DNA from: Haliscomenobacter sp965225875
Lineage (GTDB): Bacteria > Bacteroidota > Bacteroidia > Chitinophagales > Saprospiraceae
DNA: 64,000 bases
Assembly: GCF_965225875.1 (NCBI RefSeq)
Contig: NZ_CBDDBS010000003.1
Coordinates: 1,054,001-1,118,000 of the forward strand
Direction: 5' to 3'
The first letter of the stretch is position 1. Every line of letters begins with the position of its first letter. The translations under genes were made by a program, and so were the position numbers. The notes below the pieces were generated by a model. It ran no database searches. It was not told the origin of the DNA and saw only the letters and a list, made by a program, of their open reading frames with translations. Of this stretch, positions 23,854 through 32,976 are shown piece by piece.

Positions 23854-26073
23854 TCATTTGATCACTCCAAGATAGCGCCCCAACCAATACGGCAACAACC
23901 AGATATCACCTGCACTGTGTTCTTCGTTGCCATTTCCCTTTTTTCGATCCAGGTTAAACATGTTGGCATTGTGTCGCTGAATCGGTCGCTCGTCGGGAGG
24001 AAGCACTTCCATTAAGGTTTGGCTACGAAAATTCGGGGCCATTTTTTCAATGTCCTGGCGGTGACTGTTGGCAATTTCCCAGCTGATCAAATCCAGAGGG
24101 TGTTCTTGCAGGTACCAAATCGCTTCCTTTAAATCAAAATTAGCCGTGCCCGTCAAAGCAGTAACAATATTCCAGAGTCCCTCTTTTTCGGGTCTTTCAG
24201 TTTGCCAATGATCGAGGATGGCCTTGCGATAGTGTCTTTTGAGGGTATCATTCAGGGCATAGCGGTAAAGGCCCCAATAGCCCGGGAAGTACATTTCATC
24301 ATCCGAGTGGTTCCAGGAATCGGATAATACTTTGCTCAAATCATTGGCTTCTTCGGGTGCGTATCCAATTTGGCTCATCGGCCGCATCAGGTTTTCAAAA
24401 TAACCTTGTTTGTTCAGCAGTTCGAAGGCTTTGTCCCGGTACTTGGTCTTCTTGGTGAAAAAATAGGCTGTTTGCAACATGGCGATGATGTTCGAAGCAT
24501 TCAACTTGCGGTCGCCAACATTGGTAGGCAAAGCATTGACGTAGCTGGGGTTCCAACGCCCCCAGGTAGTGGGTTTTCCATCGTAATCAATCAGGTAAAG
24601 GTCGTTTTTAAGGATGTGGGACATCAGGGTGTCAATCAGTACGATGGCGCGTTTTTTCAAAGTTGGGTCATCGATCAACTCTGCCATTGCCCCATAGGCA
24701 AAAATATGGCCAATGGCTTCATCGCTGCTGGTGGTTGATTTCCAATCCCATTCCGCATCAGGTGATGGCTGCCAACGATCGGGATCCGCAAGTTGGGGGA
24801 TGTAACCCCGGCGTTCAAAAGAGCGGGCAGGAAAGCCAGGAATTGGATTGACCGTATACAAACGCTCCATGGCATCCAGGGATTCCCGGCAATTTTGCAA
24901 GGCTTCGGGGTCTTTGGTGACCTTGTAACGGAAAATCTCTGCACCCAGGTACATCGAAGTCCACAAGCCATCGTTGTCGGAATCTTCGAGGTAGCCAGTG
25001 GCAAAATTGCCTTTTTCCATGCCGCTTAAAGTGGCATTAAACCCATTGCGGATGTGACGGGTGCGCACCTGGGTTTCAAAAAAAACTGCTTTCTCTTTTA
25101 AAGTCATGGGCTGAAACTGGATTTGCGCCAGGCCCTTTTGGGTCAAAATCAAAACGGAACGCTCCGGTCCTTCCGCTATGTGGAGTATTTCATTGCCGGG
25201 CAGCCAGCGCTCGCCTTGGTAATAGTCAAATTTGCCGTCTTTGCGTAGGGCAAAAGCACCGTTGTTGCTACCGAACCAGACTTTATCCCCGATGGTTTGT
25301 ACAACCGTGATGTTGGGGACTGGGATGCGTTGTTGTTTGGTACCCAGGGCCTGAGTTTTAAGATCAAAAACTTGATAGCCATCGTTGCTACCAATGATGA
25401 TTTTTTGTTGATCGGGGCTAAAATCAAAGGCGGTGAAGCCAACACCAGCACATAGTTTTTGCAGGTTTGAGGAACTTGGAGAAAAGCGATACAGCCCCTT
25501 TTTGCCCAAAATCCAAAATAGTTGAGTGCTTTTTTGCCAACGCAGGTTTAGCACTTCGTCATCCGGTAATTGGCTTTGCCAAAGGGTTTGAGAATTCAGT
25601 AGGTAGTGTAATTGCTGGCCATCGGAAATGAGGAAGGCAAATTCTGGGCCAGCTTCCAATAACCTGGCCTTAGGTAAATTGTGTTTAACCAATAAGGTAC
25701 CCGCCCAGGCATTGCTCAGCACAGTTTGCTCATCGAGAAAGACAAACTGATTCTGGTGCAGTGCCATTGCGGCAATTTTTTTATGCGCCAGGGTTCGATA
25801 TGTTTGATCGGGCTCCAAAGTGCCGGGGTACAAAAAACGGCCATTGTAGGGCTGAAACAAGCCAGCCGAGGAATAAACTTTGATGACACCATTGCGGTCG
25901 GCGAAAGCCTTTCCAAATTGGAGATCGCCCTGATCGGGTAGATAATATTTGACGCTGTAGTCTTGGATAAAAGCTTGGTCGAGGTGGAAGGGTTGTTTGG
26001 TTTGTGCTGATAAACTTGCCAGACAGCACCACAATATTGCACAAAGGCCAATTGATTTCAGCTTGGTTTTCAT
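23854..26073 (-). CDS. Secreted propeller plus helical-barrel protein, probable polysaccharide-active
   Basis: The 739-residue protein has a signal peptide (to about residue 23, ASLSA-Q). A beta-propeller region resembling ligand-binding sensor/YCF48-type blades (about 40-320) is followed by an all-helical region (about 335-739). The helical part looks like an (alpha/alpha) barrel of six-hairpin glycosidases, with motifs such as TGYLEDSDNDGLWTSMYLGA and NMFNLDRKKGNGNEEHSAGD. No catalytic residues can be assigned with certainty. Its ATG overlaps the stop of the sialidase-like gene upstream by one base (TGATG), so the two are translationally coupled and likely act on the same substrate in the periplasm or on the surface. 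Confidence 0.65.
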   Translation of the reverse strand: MKTKLKSIGLCAILWCCLASLSAQTKQPFHLDQAFIQDYSVKYYLPDQGDLQFGKAFADRNGVIKVYSSAGLFQPYNGRFLYPGTLEPDQTYRTLAHKKIAAMALHQNQFVFLDEQTVLSNAWAGTLLVKHNLPKARLLEAGPEFAFLISDGQQLHYLLNSQTLWQSQLPDDEVLNLRWQKSTQLFWILGKKGLYRFSPSSSNLQKLCAGVGFTAFDFSPDQQKIIIGSNDGYQVFDLKTQALGTKQQRIPVPNITVVQTIGDKVWFGSNNGAFALRKDGKFDYYQGERWLPGNEILHIAEGPERSVLILTQKGLAQIQFQPMTLKEKAVFFETQVRTRHIRNGFNATLSGMEKGNFATGYLEDSDNDGLWTSMYLGAEIFRYKVTKDPEALQNCRESLDAMERLYTVNPIPGFPARSFERRGYIPQLADPDRWQPSPDAEWDWKSTTSSDEAIGHIFAYGAMAELIDDPTLKKRAIVLIDTLMSHILKNDLYLIDYDGKPTTWGRWNPSYVNALPTNVGDRKLNASNIIAMLQTAYFFTKKTKYRDKAFELLNKQGYFENLMRPMSQIGYAPEEANDLSKVLSDSWNHSDDEMYFPGYWGLYRYALNDTLKRHYRKAILDHWQTERPEKEGLWNIVTALTGTANFDLKEAIWYLQEHPLDLISWEIANSHRQDIEKMAPNFRSQTLMEVLPPDERPIQRHNANMFNLDRKKGNGNEEHSAGDIWLLPYWLGRYLGVIK

Positions 26074-27254
26074 CAGGATTTGAGGATTTTTTTTGGATCA
26101 ACGACTAAATATTTAATCGATTTTTGATCGCTTTTCAAATGGTAAGAATACGTCAGATGCAATAGGCCATCCCCCGTCTGAATCAAACAAGGATACGAAA
26201 AACTCCCCTCTCCCTTCGTTACATTTTCCAGCGCAGTTTTCCATTTCCAGCTTTTACCTTCGTCATCCGAAAGAAACAAACTCAGGCGGTAGCGGCCATC
26301 TTCCAGGTCATTGCCCACAAAGGCCCATTTGCCATCCAGAAGCCGTAACAATTCAACACTGGCGGTATTGGGAATTTCGGTTTTTGTAGCCGGCGACCAA
26401 CTTTCGCCCAAATCACTGGACTCACTCACTTGCACGCGTGGAGGCGCGTCCCCGCTGTCACGCAGGTAGGCGAGTAATTTTCCATCCTTTTTTTGCACCA
26501 GAGCTGGTTGAATCGGGCCACGCCCCACCAGCGGCAAACTGGGGCGCCAAGTCTGACCTTTGTCCTCCGAAATGGCCATTAGCGAAAAATTAAAACCATC
26601 TGAATACAGCGGCAGGATGATCCGGGAACCAATGATCAGGGGTTTGATCCGCGTCATCCAGCCGATGCTGCGCTTGATGGGGTCCTGGCTTGCGGTAATG
26701 ATCATTTTGTCGTAGGAAGGAGCGTATTCCGCCCAACCTGCCGGGTTTTCGGGCAATAATTTGAATTGTTTGGCCACTTCTTCGGCAAAACGGGCATCGG
26801 GTTTGAGCAAGATGTTGTCCTGCCAGTTCCAAATCGGTGGGCCACTTTTTAGGTAATCGGTAGAAGTACGAAAACGCAAAATTGATTGCTCCCATTTGTT
26901 GGCTTGTACCGCAATCCAGGCCAAAAAGAGGGTGTTGTCTTGATTCAAAAACAAAACCGGGTTACAATCGGGTAAATTCGGGGTATCCGCCATCAAAAAG
27001 GGTTCGCTCCAACTCGTTTTGCCTTTTTCCAGGCGTGCTCCCATGATTTTGACATCGTCGGATGTACGTTCTCCACTGCCGTAAAACCAAACCGCCAGCA
27101 GGTCACCATTGGGCAGGTGGACGAGGCTACTGCCGTGAACATGTTTGTCCTGGAGGGGAAAAATCAGCATGGATTTTTCAAAAATAGGCGTTTGGCCAAA
27201 GGCAAAAATCAACCCAAACCAGGCGATAAGCAGACAAGTATTTTTTCTCAACAT
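26073..27254 (-). CDS. Secreted BNR-repeat sialidase-like protein
   Basis: The protein (393 residues from the start at 27254) has a signal peptide (MLRKNTCLLIAWFGLIFAFGQ) and a six-bladed propeller with Asp-box-like motifs (SEDKGQTW, SSDLGESW, SDDEGKSW). It belongs to the BNR_2 sialidase-like group. Many members of that group work on plant or algal polysaccharides rather than sialic acid, and the sialidase Arg triad and Tyr/Glu pair cannot be confirmed. An upstream in-frame ATG at 27317 lacks a signal-peptide beginning and is rejected. The gene is the first of a coupled pair and is divergent from the hydrolase at 27356 across 101 bases. Confidence 0.75.
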   Translation of the reverse strand: MLRKNTCLLIAWFGLIFAFGQTPIFEKSMLIFPLQDKHVHGSSLVHLPNGDLLAVWFYGSGERTSDDVKIMGARLEKGKTSWSEPFLMADTPNLPDCNPVLFLNQDNTLFLAWIAVQANKWEQSILRFRTSTDYLKSGPPIWNWQDNILLKPDARFAEEVAKQFKLLPENPAGWAEYAPSYDKMIITASQDPIKRSIGWMTRIKPLIIGSRIILPLYSDGFNFSLMAISEDKGQTWRPSLPLVGRGPIQPALVQKKDGKLLAYLRDSGDAPPRVQVSESSDLGESWSPATKTEIPNTASVELLRLLDGKWAFVGNDLEDGRYRLSLFLSDDEGKSWKWKTALENVTKGEGSFSYPCLIQTGDGLLHLTYSYHLKSDQKSIKYLVVDPKKILKS

Positions 27255-27355
27255 GCGATCGGTGCCTTTTAATACGCTCCCACTACCTAAGAAATGGGCT
27301 AAATGGTGTTGAATCACAAATTAATCATTATTATTGGATAAAATTTTCAGTCCAC

Positions 27356-28711
27356 ATGAAGTTCTACCTAAAAAAAATCAGCCTCTTCCTGCTCCTGGGG
27401 TTCTTGATCAGCACCCTGGCTTGTGCTCAGAACAAGGTAAGTCCACAAACCGCACTAAAAAGCTACATTGATGCCAAGGATAAGTCCTATCAATGGGTTT
27501 TGAAAGATTCTACCACATTGGGTACGGTAAAAGCCTACCATTTGCTCCTGACTTCGCAAAAATGGCGGGAATACACCTGGCGACACCAGCTAACCGTCTT
27601 TGTCCCCAGTACTACCCAATACGACGGGGCTTTACTTTTTATCACGGGTGGTTCCAACAAAGCTGAGCAACCCAATTGGAGTAGTGCCGATCAGCTCTGG
27701 GCACCCTTGGCGGGTATCGCTGAAAAAAACAAAGGCATCGTCGCTTTAATCAAACAGGTACCCAATCAACCCTTGTACGGCACCATGACCGAGGATGAAC
27801 TCATTTCGCATACGTTGCACCAATTCAAAGGGGATAAAGATTATACCTGGCCCCTGTTGTTTCCGATGGTCAAATCGGCTGTAAAAGCCATGGATGCCGT
27901 ACAGGAATTCAGCAAACAAAAGGTCAAGCACACTGTCAATAATTTTGTGGTAACCGGCGCTTCCAAACGCGGCTGGACCACCTGGCTAAGTGCAGCCATC
28001 GACGACCAACGGGTAAAAGCCATCGCTCCAATGGTCATCGATATGCTCAACATGCCCGCTACCCTGGATTATCAATTCAAAACTTACGGTGAATACAGCG
28101 TGCAGATTGAAGACTACGTTAAGTTGGGCATTCCCCAAAATACAGATACGGAGGATGGAAAAGCCATCACGGCCATGATTGATCCCTATTCTTACCGCAG
28201 CAAGCTCACCGTGCCCAAGATGATCTTTATTGGCACCAATGATGAATATTGGACTGTGGATGCCATCAAACACTATTACGACCAGATTCCGGGTAAAAAC
28301 ATGATTCATTATGTGCCCAACGTGGGTCACAACCTGGGGGGCGGTAAACAGGCTTTTGAGGCCCTTAGCGCTTTTTTTGGCCTAACTATTACAAATAAGG
28401 CTTATCCACATTGCACCTGGGCAGTCAACGAGGTTTTGGAGGGTGTAGAACTTACCGTCAATGCGCCGACTCAAGACCTGGTGGAAACCACCTTGTGGGC
28501 TACCACTTCTTCTGATCGTGATTTCCGCAACAACCTTTGGCTCAGCAAAAACATCAAACTCAGTGGGACCAATGTCATTAAAGCCACGCTACCCTACCCT
28601 AAAAAAGGATATCAGGCCTTTTATTTGGATTTGAAGTACAAAGACCCGAACGGTGGAACGTTTACGACCAGTACACGTGTGTATGTTTGTGATGCAGCAG
28701 GAGTTCTGTAA
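27356..28711 (+). CDS. PhoPQ-activated pathogenicity-related (PqaA-type) alpha/beta hydrolase
   Basis: The 451-residue protein has a signal peptide ending near ISTLACAQ and an alpha/beta-hydrolase domain. The nucleophile elbow is GASKRG (about residues 200-205), and the Asp is in IGTNDEYW. GHNLGG carries the His. A beta-rich C-terminal part (about 345-451) follows. This pattern is that of the PhoPQ-activated pathogenicity-related family, secreted proteins of uncertain substrate found in Salmonella and widely in Bacteroidota. The lipobox-like LAC could alternatively make it a lipoprotein. It is divergent from the sialidase-like gene, which suggests but does not prove a joint role in polymer degradation. 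Confidence 0.82.
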   Translation: MKFYLKKISLFLLLGFLISTLACAQNKVSPQTALKSYIDAKDKSYQWVLKDSTTLGTVKAYHLLLTSQKWREYTWRHQLTVFVPSTTQYDGALLFITGGSNKAEQPNWSSADQLWAPLAGIAEKNKGIVALIKQVPNQPLYGTMTEDELISHTLHQFKGDKDYTWPLLFPMVKSAVKAMDAVQEFSKQKVKHTVNNFVVTGASKRGWTTWLSAAIDDQRVKAIAPMVIDMLNMPATLDYQFKTYGEYSVQIEDYVKLGIPQNTDTEDGKAITAMIDPYSYRSKLTVPKMIFIGTNDEYWTVDAIKHYYDQIPGKNMIHYVPNVGHNLGGGKQAFEALSAFFGLTITNKAYPHCTWAVNEVLEGVELTVNAPTQDLVETTLWATTSSDRDFRNNLWLSKNIKLSGTNVIKATLPYPKKGYQAFYLDLKYKDPNGGTFTTSTRVYVCDAAGVL

Positions 28712-28778
28712 AGATGAAAGATGAGAGATGAGAGATGAAAAACCTGACAACTGCTTTCATCTCTCATCTTTCATCTCT
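28711..28778. repeat. Inverted repeat built from the word AGATGA(A/G)
   Basis: The left arm 28711-28740 consists of agatgaa/agatgag words. The right arm 28755-28778 is the complement, tttcatctctcatctttcat. It begins directly at the stop codon of the hydrolase gene and could serve as its terminator. Confidence 0.75.
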
Positions 28779-28817
28779 ATTTGGCAACTTTTTCTCCCCA
28801 CAACTCATCATTTAGTG

Positions 28818-28825
28818 TAATTTTG
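28818..28825 (+). promoter_or_regulatory. TAnnTTTG (-7) element before the DUF3098-uppP-truB genes
   Basis: TAATTTTG lies 23 bases before the ATG at 28849, downstream of the inverted repeat that ends the previous unit. No -33 TTTG at the usual spacing. Confidence 0.45.
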
Positions 28826-28848
28826 CCACTTCAAATCAAAAATTAGGA

Positions 28849-29220
28849 ATGAGTACTAAAAAACCTAATCGTAAGCCTGCTGGTCCAGGCCGTCAGGAAA
28901 AAGAGAATCCTACCCCTCGCACTCAGCCAACTGCACGCCCGAGCACTGGCAACACGGAGCGTGTCCGTAGCAGCACAACTGCTTCTACCCGGGCACCTCG
29001 GGTAAAAAAAGACCTGATCTTCAACCGCAACAACTATATCCTCTTGGGAGCTGCCGGATTGGCCATGGCACTCGGCATCATTTTGATGTCTGGTGGTTCG
29101 ATGCCCGACCCCAACACCTGGGATGAAAACATCATTTATGGTTCCCGCCGGATGGTCATTGCACCAATCTTTATGCTGGGGGGAGTTGTACTGGGGATTG
29201 TAGCCATTTTCCGCAAATAA
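28849..29220 (+). CDS. DUF3098 family two-helix membrane protein
   Basis: The 123-residue protein has a long Pro/Thr/Arg-rich polar N-terminus (about 1-58). Two membrane helices follow (about 65-83 NYILLGAAGLAMALGIILMSG, and 98-120 RRMVIAPIFMLGGVVLGIVAIF). The loop GSMPDPNTWDENIIYGSRR matches the DUF3098 family of Bacteroidota. Its function is unknown. Its constant place next to uppP in this phylum suggests a link with envelope synthesis. The gene is 8 bases before uppP and surely co-transcribed. Confidence 0.8.
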   Translation: MSTKKPNRKPAGPGRQEKENPTPRTQPTARPSTGNTERVRSSTTASTRAPRVKKDLIFNRNNYILLGAAGLAMALGIILMSGGSMPDPNTWDENIIYGSRRMVIAPIFMLGGVVLGIVAIFRK

Positions 29221-29228
29221 ACGAATTC

Positions 29229-30032
29229 ATGACCGAATTTATCCGTGGGCTTATCCTTGGCATCGTTCAAGGGATAACCGAGTTTTTGCCTGTAAGCAGT
29301 GATGGGCATTTGGAATTGGCCAAATACATTTTAGGTGACAAAAGTATGGGTGAAGACAGTCTGTTTATGACCATAGTGCTACACGTCGCTACTACCCTAT
29401 CCATTATTGTTGTTTTCCGCAAAGACATCAAAGACATTTTTGGTGGTTTGCTCCAATTCAAATGGAATGCCCAGACCGAGTTTTCAGCCAAAGTGGTCGT
29501 TTCGATGATTCCGGCAGTATTTGTGGGTTTGTTTTTCGAAGCAGAAATTGAAAGCTTGTTTAGTGGCCGGATTTTGTTGGTCGCTGCGATGCTAGCGGTT
29601 TCTGGTTTGATGCTGCTTTTGGCCCATTATTTTGCCAGAGACACCGACAAGCCAATTTCTTATGGGAATGCTTTTATCATTGGCATAGCCCAAGCATTAG
29701 CCATTGCACCTGGGCTTTCTCGTTCAGGGTCAACTATTTCCACCTCGGTACTTTTCGGCATTGATCGAAACGTAGCTGCTAAATTTTCCTTTTTAATGGT
29801 CATTCCCTTGATCCTCGGCAAATTGGCCAAGGATATCCTCGATGGCCAATATAGTAGCCAGATCGAAAATGGGACTACTTTAATTGTAGGCTTTTTAGCG
29901 GCCTTTTTCACCGGGTTATTCGCTTGTCGACTCGTGCTAAAAGTAGTTCAACAAAGCAAACTGGTCTATTTTGCAGTATATTGCTTCGTTGTTGCAATTG
30001 TTGCAGCAGCCTACATCCTGAGCAAAGGATAA
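29229..30032 (+). CDS. uppP: Undecaprenyl-diphosphatase
   Basis: The 267-residue polytopic protein has the two BacA/UppP catalytic segments: GITEFLPVSSDGHLEL (about residues 15-30) and APGLSRSGSTISTSVLFG (about 158-175). Eight hydrophobic segments fit the family. It removes a phosphate from undecaprenyl diphosphate at the outer face of the inner membrane, recycling the lipid carrier for peptidoglycan and O-antigen synthesis. Length and motifs are normal. It lies between DUF3098 (8 bases) and truB, an arrangement expected in Bacteroidota. Confidence 0.95.
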   Translation: MTEFIRGLILGIVQGITEFLPVSSDGHLELAKYILGDKSMGEDSLFMTIVLHVATTLSIIVVFRKDIKDIFGGLLQFKWNAQTEFSAKVVVSMIPAVFVGLFFEAEIESLFSGRILLVAAMLAVSGLMLLLAHYFARDTDKPISYGNAFIIGIAQALAIAPGLSRSGSTISTSVLFGIDRNVAAKFSFLMVIPLILGKLAKDILDGQYSSQIENGTTLIVGFLAAFFTGLFACRLVLKVVQQSKLVYFAVYCFVVAIVAAAYILSKG

Positions 30033-30056
30033 TATTTGTCTAACAAAATCGGCCAT

Positions 30057-30785
30057 ATGGACCCGAATGCCGGAGAGCGGCCACTGAACAGTCAATATTT
30101 CACCGAAGGCGCTGTATTACTCGTGGACAAACCACAGGGATGGACTTCCTTTGACGTAGTGAATAAATTGCGCGGCAAAATCCGCAGCTTGTTTCAGCTT
30201 AAAAACATCAAGGTTGGCCATGCCGGCACCCTTGATCCCATGGCAACAGGGTTGTTGATCGTCTGTACGGGTAAGGATACCAAGCGCATCAACGAATACC
30301 AGGATCGCTCCAAGGCGTATACGGGTACCGTTACTTTTGGAGGAACAACGCCTTCCTATGATGCAGAGACAGAAATCGACGCTACTTTCCCATTCGAGCA
30401 CATCACTCCTGAACTTTTAGAGCAGGCCAAGGAAAAATTTCTTGGCGAAATAGAGCAGGTTCCCCCCATGTTTTCAGCCATAAAAGTAGATGGGCAACCA
30501 CTGTACAAAATGGCGCGAAAAGGCGAAAGCATCAAAGTAGAAGCCCGAAAAGTGCACATTTACGACATCAACTTTACCCGCATAGAACTACCCGAAGTAG
30601 ACTTTGAGGTGCATTGCAGCAAGGGGACTTACATTCGGTCTTTGGCTTATGACTTGGGTAAGGCTTTAAAAAGTGGCGCGTATTTGAGTGCGCTACGCCG
30701 GACCAAGATTGGGGAATTTGAGGTGGATAAGGCTAAGTCGGTTAGCGAATGGGTGGAATGGATGGATGGAAAAAATCAGGTCTGA
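30057..30785 (+). CDS. truB: tRNA pseudouridine(55) synthase
   Basis: The protein (242 residues from the ATG at 30057) has TruB motifs LLVDKPQGWTSFD (about 20-32) and KVGHAGTLDPMATGLL with the catalytic Asp. RSKAYTGTVTFGGTTPSYDAE and VHCSKGTYIRSLAYDLG follow. It makes pseudouridine 55 in the T-loop of tRNA. A TTG at 30036, 3 bases after uppP, would add seven residues and is a possible alternative start. The C-terminus is short, without a PUA domain, as in the shorter TruB type. It is the last gene of the unit, followed by a large nested palindrome. Confidence 0.93.
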   Translation: MDPNAGERPLNSQYFTEGAVLLVDKPQGWTSFDVVNKLRGKIRSLFQLKNIKVGHAGTLDPMATGLLIVCTGKDTKRINEYQDRSKAYTGTVTFGGTTPSYDAETEIDATFPFEHITPELLEQAKEKFLGEIEQVPPMFSAIKVDGQPLYKMARKGESIKVEARKVHIYDINFTRIELPEVDFEVHCSKGTYIRSLAYDLGKALKSGAYLSALRRTKIGEFEVDKAKSVSEWVEWMDGKNQV

Positions 30786-30832
30786 AATTTTTCACCCATA
30801 AAGCTTCTTTTTCACCAATTAGGCATTCTAAA

Positions 30833-31104
30833 TTGAACCATCTAAGACCTGTCAATTACCCACAAATCCGAGCGTTGAATGCAAGATCGTGCTTTTATCT
30901 CAGAACCCCCGACCCCTAAAGGGGAGTACATTGTTGGTAAGCTAAAAATGCTGCATTTTAACCCAATTGTACTATTACAGACTACCCGAAAATGTGCTCC
31001 CCTTTAGGGGTCGGGGGTTCTGAGGCCACGGTAAAATGCTCAATAACAACCACAAATCTAATTTTGAGGTTTTGTGGGTAATTGACAGGTCTTAGATGGT
31101 TCAA
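30833..31104. repeat. Nested double inverted repeat of 272 bp
   Basis: The outer arms 30833-30866 and 31071-31104 are perfectly complementary over 34 bp. The inner arms 30899-30926 and 30997-31024 are perfectly complementary over 28 bp, and the left inner arm itself contains cccctaaagggg. The element fills nearly all of the 345-base gap between convergent truB and SDR genes. Apart from it, the gap shows no gene. Confidence 0.9.
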
Positions 31105-31130
31105 ACCAACATGCGGCTTCGCCACTCAAC

Positions 31131-31928
31131 TCAAGATTGAGTATACCCCTTAATGATTTTTTCAAATAGGCCCCCCGGCAACAAACGCTTCAATTTCAAA
31201 GACAACTTCTGATACGATTTCCCCACCGGGTACAATTTCGCCAGGTTTTCCTTTTCCAAAATCCGAATGATTTCAGTCGCCATGTACTCAGCAGTAGAAC
31301 CTTTACTCACTCCATCATTCATATTTTGGGCGACTTTCGCAAAAACACTGTTGTAGGCGGGGTTGTCTGCGGCATATTCCATAATACGGTGCGCAGTAAT
31401 TGAAGTTTGAATGTCCCCACATTGAATGGCACAGGCTTGTATTCCAAAACGCCCCACTTCCAGGCGCAGGGCCTCGGTAAGTCGGTCTACAGAGGCCTTG
31501 GTCGCACTATAAACAGCTCGATAAGGCAAGGCCACTTCTGAAGCAATGGAGCTGATGTTGATGATTTTGCCGGATTGGGCTTGTCGCATGTGTGGGAGCA
31601 CGGCCTGCGTAACTCGGATCAAGCCAAAAACATTGGTATCAAAAGCTTGCTGAATGCTATCAACACTCATCACTTCCAATGGACCAGCAATACCAATTCC
31701 TGCATTGTTGATCAACACATCGATTTGGCCTTGTTCAGCGATAATTTGTTGAACCGCAGCGTTGATACTCTCCTCATTTTGAACGTCCATGGTCAACAAA
31801 CAGAAGCTAGTCTCATCCCCCCCTTTGCGGCTGGTGCCATAAACGATGTATCCTTTTTGAGCCAATAAAGTGGCCAGGGCTTCTCCCAATCCAGAGGATG
31901 CACCTGTTACCAAAGCTATTTTTTTCAT
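31131..31928 (-). CDS. Short-chain dehydrogenase/reductase
   Basis: The 265-residue protein is a classical SDR. It has TGASSGLGEALA (about 8-19) for NAD(P), NNAGIG (about 73-78), a catalytic Ser in NISSIASE (about 124-131) and YSATK (about 140-144) with Tyr and Lys. The long C-terminus contains basic residues (KLSLKLKRLLPGG), as in SDRs acting on lipid-like substrates. The substrate is unknown. It starts 2 bases after the stop of the 3-hydroxyacyl-CoA dehydrogenase gene, so the pair forms an operon and may act on fatty or hydroxyacyl compounds. Confidence 0.88.
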   Translation of the reverse strand: MKKIALVTGASSGLGEALATLLAQKGYIVYGTSRKGGDETSFCLLTMDVQNEESINAAVQQIIAEQGQIDVLINNAGIGIAGPLEVMSVDSIQQAFDTNVFGLIRVTQAVLPHMRQAQSGKIINISSIASEVALPYRAVYSATKASVDRLTEALRLEVGRFGIQACAIQCGDIQTSITAHRIMEYAADNPAYNSVFAKVAQNMNDGVSKGSTAEYMATEIIRILEKENLAKLYPVGKSYQKLSLKLKRLLPGGLFEKIIKGYTQS

Positions 31929-31930
31929 AG

Positions 31931-32821
31931 TTAGCGCGCAAATTTTGGAGCGGGAATCAATTCTTTTGAACCAGCGATATATTGGTAAAAACCTTCACCA
32001 CTTTTTGCGCCCAGCTTCCCGGCGGTGACCATATTGACCAACAGTGGGCAGGGTGCGTATTTGGGTTGCCCAAAACCGTCGTGTAAAACTCGCATGATAG
32101 ACAAACAAACATCCAACCCAATAAAATCAGCCAATTGCAATGGGCCCATTGGATGCGCCATGCCCAGTTTCATGACGGTGTCAATTTCGGTAACTCCAGC
32201 CACTCCTTCGTACAAGGTGTAAATAGCCTCATTGATCATGGGCATCAAAATTCGGTTGGCCACAAAGCCGGGGTAGTCATTGACTTCAACCGGAATTTTA
32301 CCCAGTGATTGGGAAAGCTCCATGGTGATGCGGGTAGTATCATCGCTGGTATCAAAACCCCGGATGACTTCTACCAATTTCATCACTGGAACTGGATTCA
32401 TGAAGTGCATGCCGATTACCTGACGAGCCCTTTTGGTCACTGCGGCAATTTGGGTGATGGAAATAGAAGAAGTATTGGTGGCCAGAATTGCTTTTGCAGG
32501 GGCGAAAGTATCCAAGTCCTGAAAAACCTTGAGCTTTAGCGCTACATTTTCAGTGGCGGCTTCAACGACCAAGTCGGCATGTTTAACTCCTTCTTCAAGG
32601 CTGGTTGCGGTCTTTATGTTCGCCAGGGTTCGATCCTTATCAGCTGCTGTGATACTTTCTTTTTTGACCATCCGATCCAGATTGTTGCTGATGGTGGCCA
32701 AGGCTTTTTCCAAAGCTGCGGCAGAAACGTCAACTAAAGTAACCTGATGTTGGTATTGGGCAAAAACGTGCGCGATGCCATTTCCCATGGTTCCCGCTCC
32801 GATGACACTGATGTTTTTCAT
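31931..32821 (-). CDS. 3-hydroxybutyryl-CoA / 3-hydroxyacyl-CoA dehydrogenase
   Basis: The protein (296 residues from the ATG at 32821) has the NAD-binding GAGTMGNGIAHVFA (about 7-20), LATNTSSISIT (about 112-122) and GMHFMNPVPVMKLVEVI (about 135-151). The C-terminal dimerisation domain carries PMGPLQLADFIGLD. It interconverts 3-hydroxyacyl-CoA and 3-oxoacyl-CoA, as in beta-oxidation or butanoate metabolism. Length and motifs are those of Hbd/PaaH single-domain enzymes. An in-frame start 42 bases upstream would add an unrelated N-terminus and is rejected. Confidence 0.93.
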   Translation of the reverse strand: MKNISVIGAGTMGNGIAHVFAQYQHQVTLVDVSAAALEKALATISNNLDRMVKKESITAADKDRTLANIKTATSLEEGVKHADLVVEAATENVALKLKVFQDLDTFAPAKAILATNTSSISITQIAAVTKRARQVIGMHFMNPVPVMKLVEVIRGFDTSDDTTRITMELSQSLGKIPVEVNDYPGFVANRILMPMINEAIYTLYEGVAGVTEIDTVMKLGMAHPMGPLQLADFIGLDVCLSIMRVLHDGFGQPKYAPCPLLVNMVTAGKLGAKSGEGFYQYIAGSKELIPAPKFAR

Positions 32822-32976
32822 ACAAGTAAATTCAGGCAACGAAGGTAGTGGAAGTCGCTTCAATATGCAACCTTGACGTAGATTTTGCCTGGCTTGGTCG
32901 AATTTTCAAGCATCGCTTGATGTGCACGGGTAGTTTTGGACGGTGTTTAAATATCACTCATTAAACCTGTAACTTA

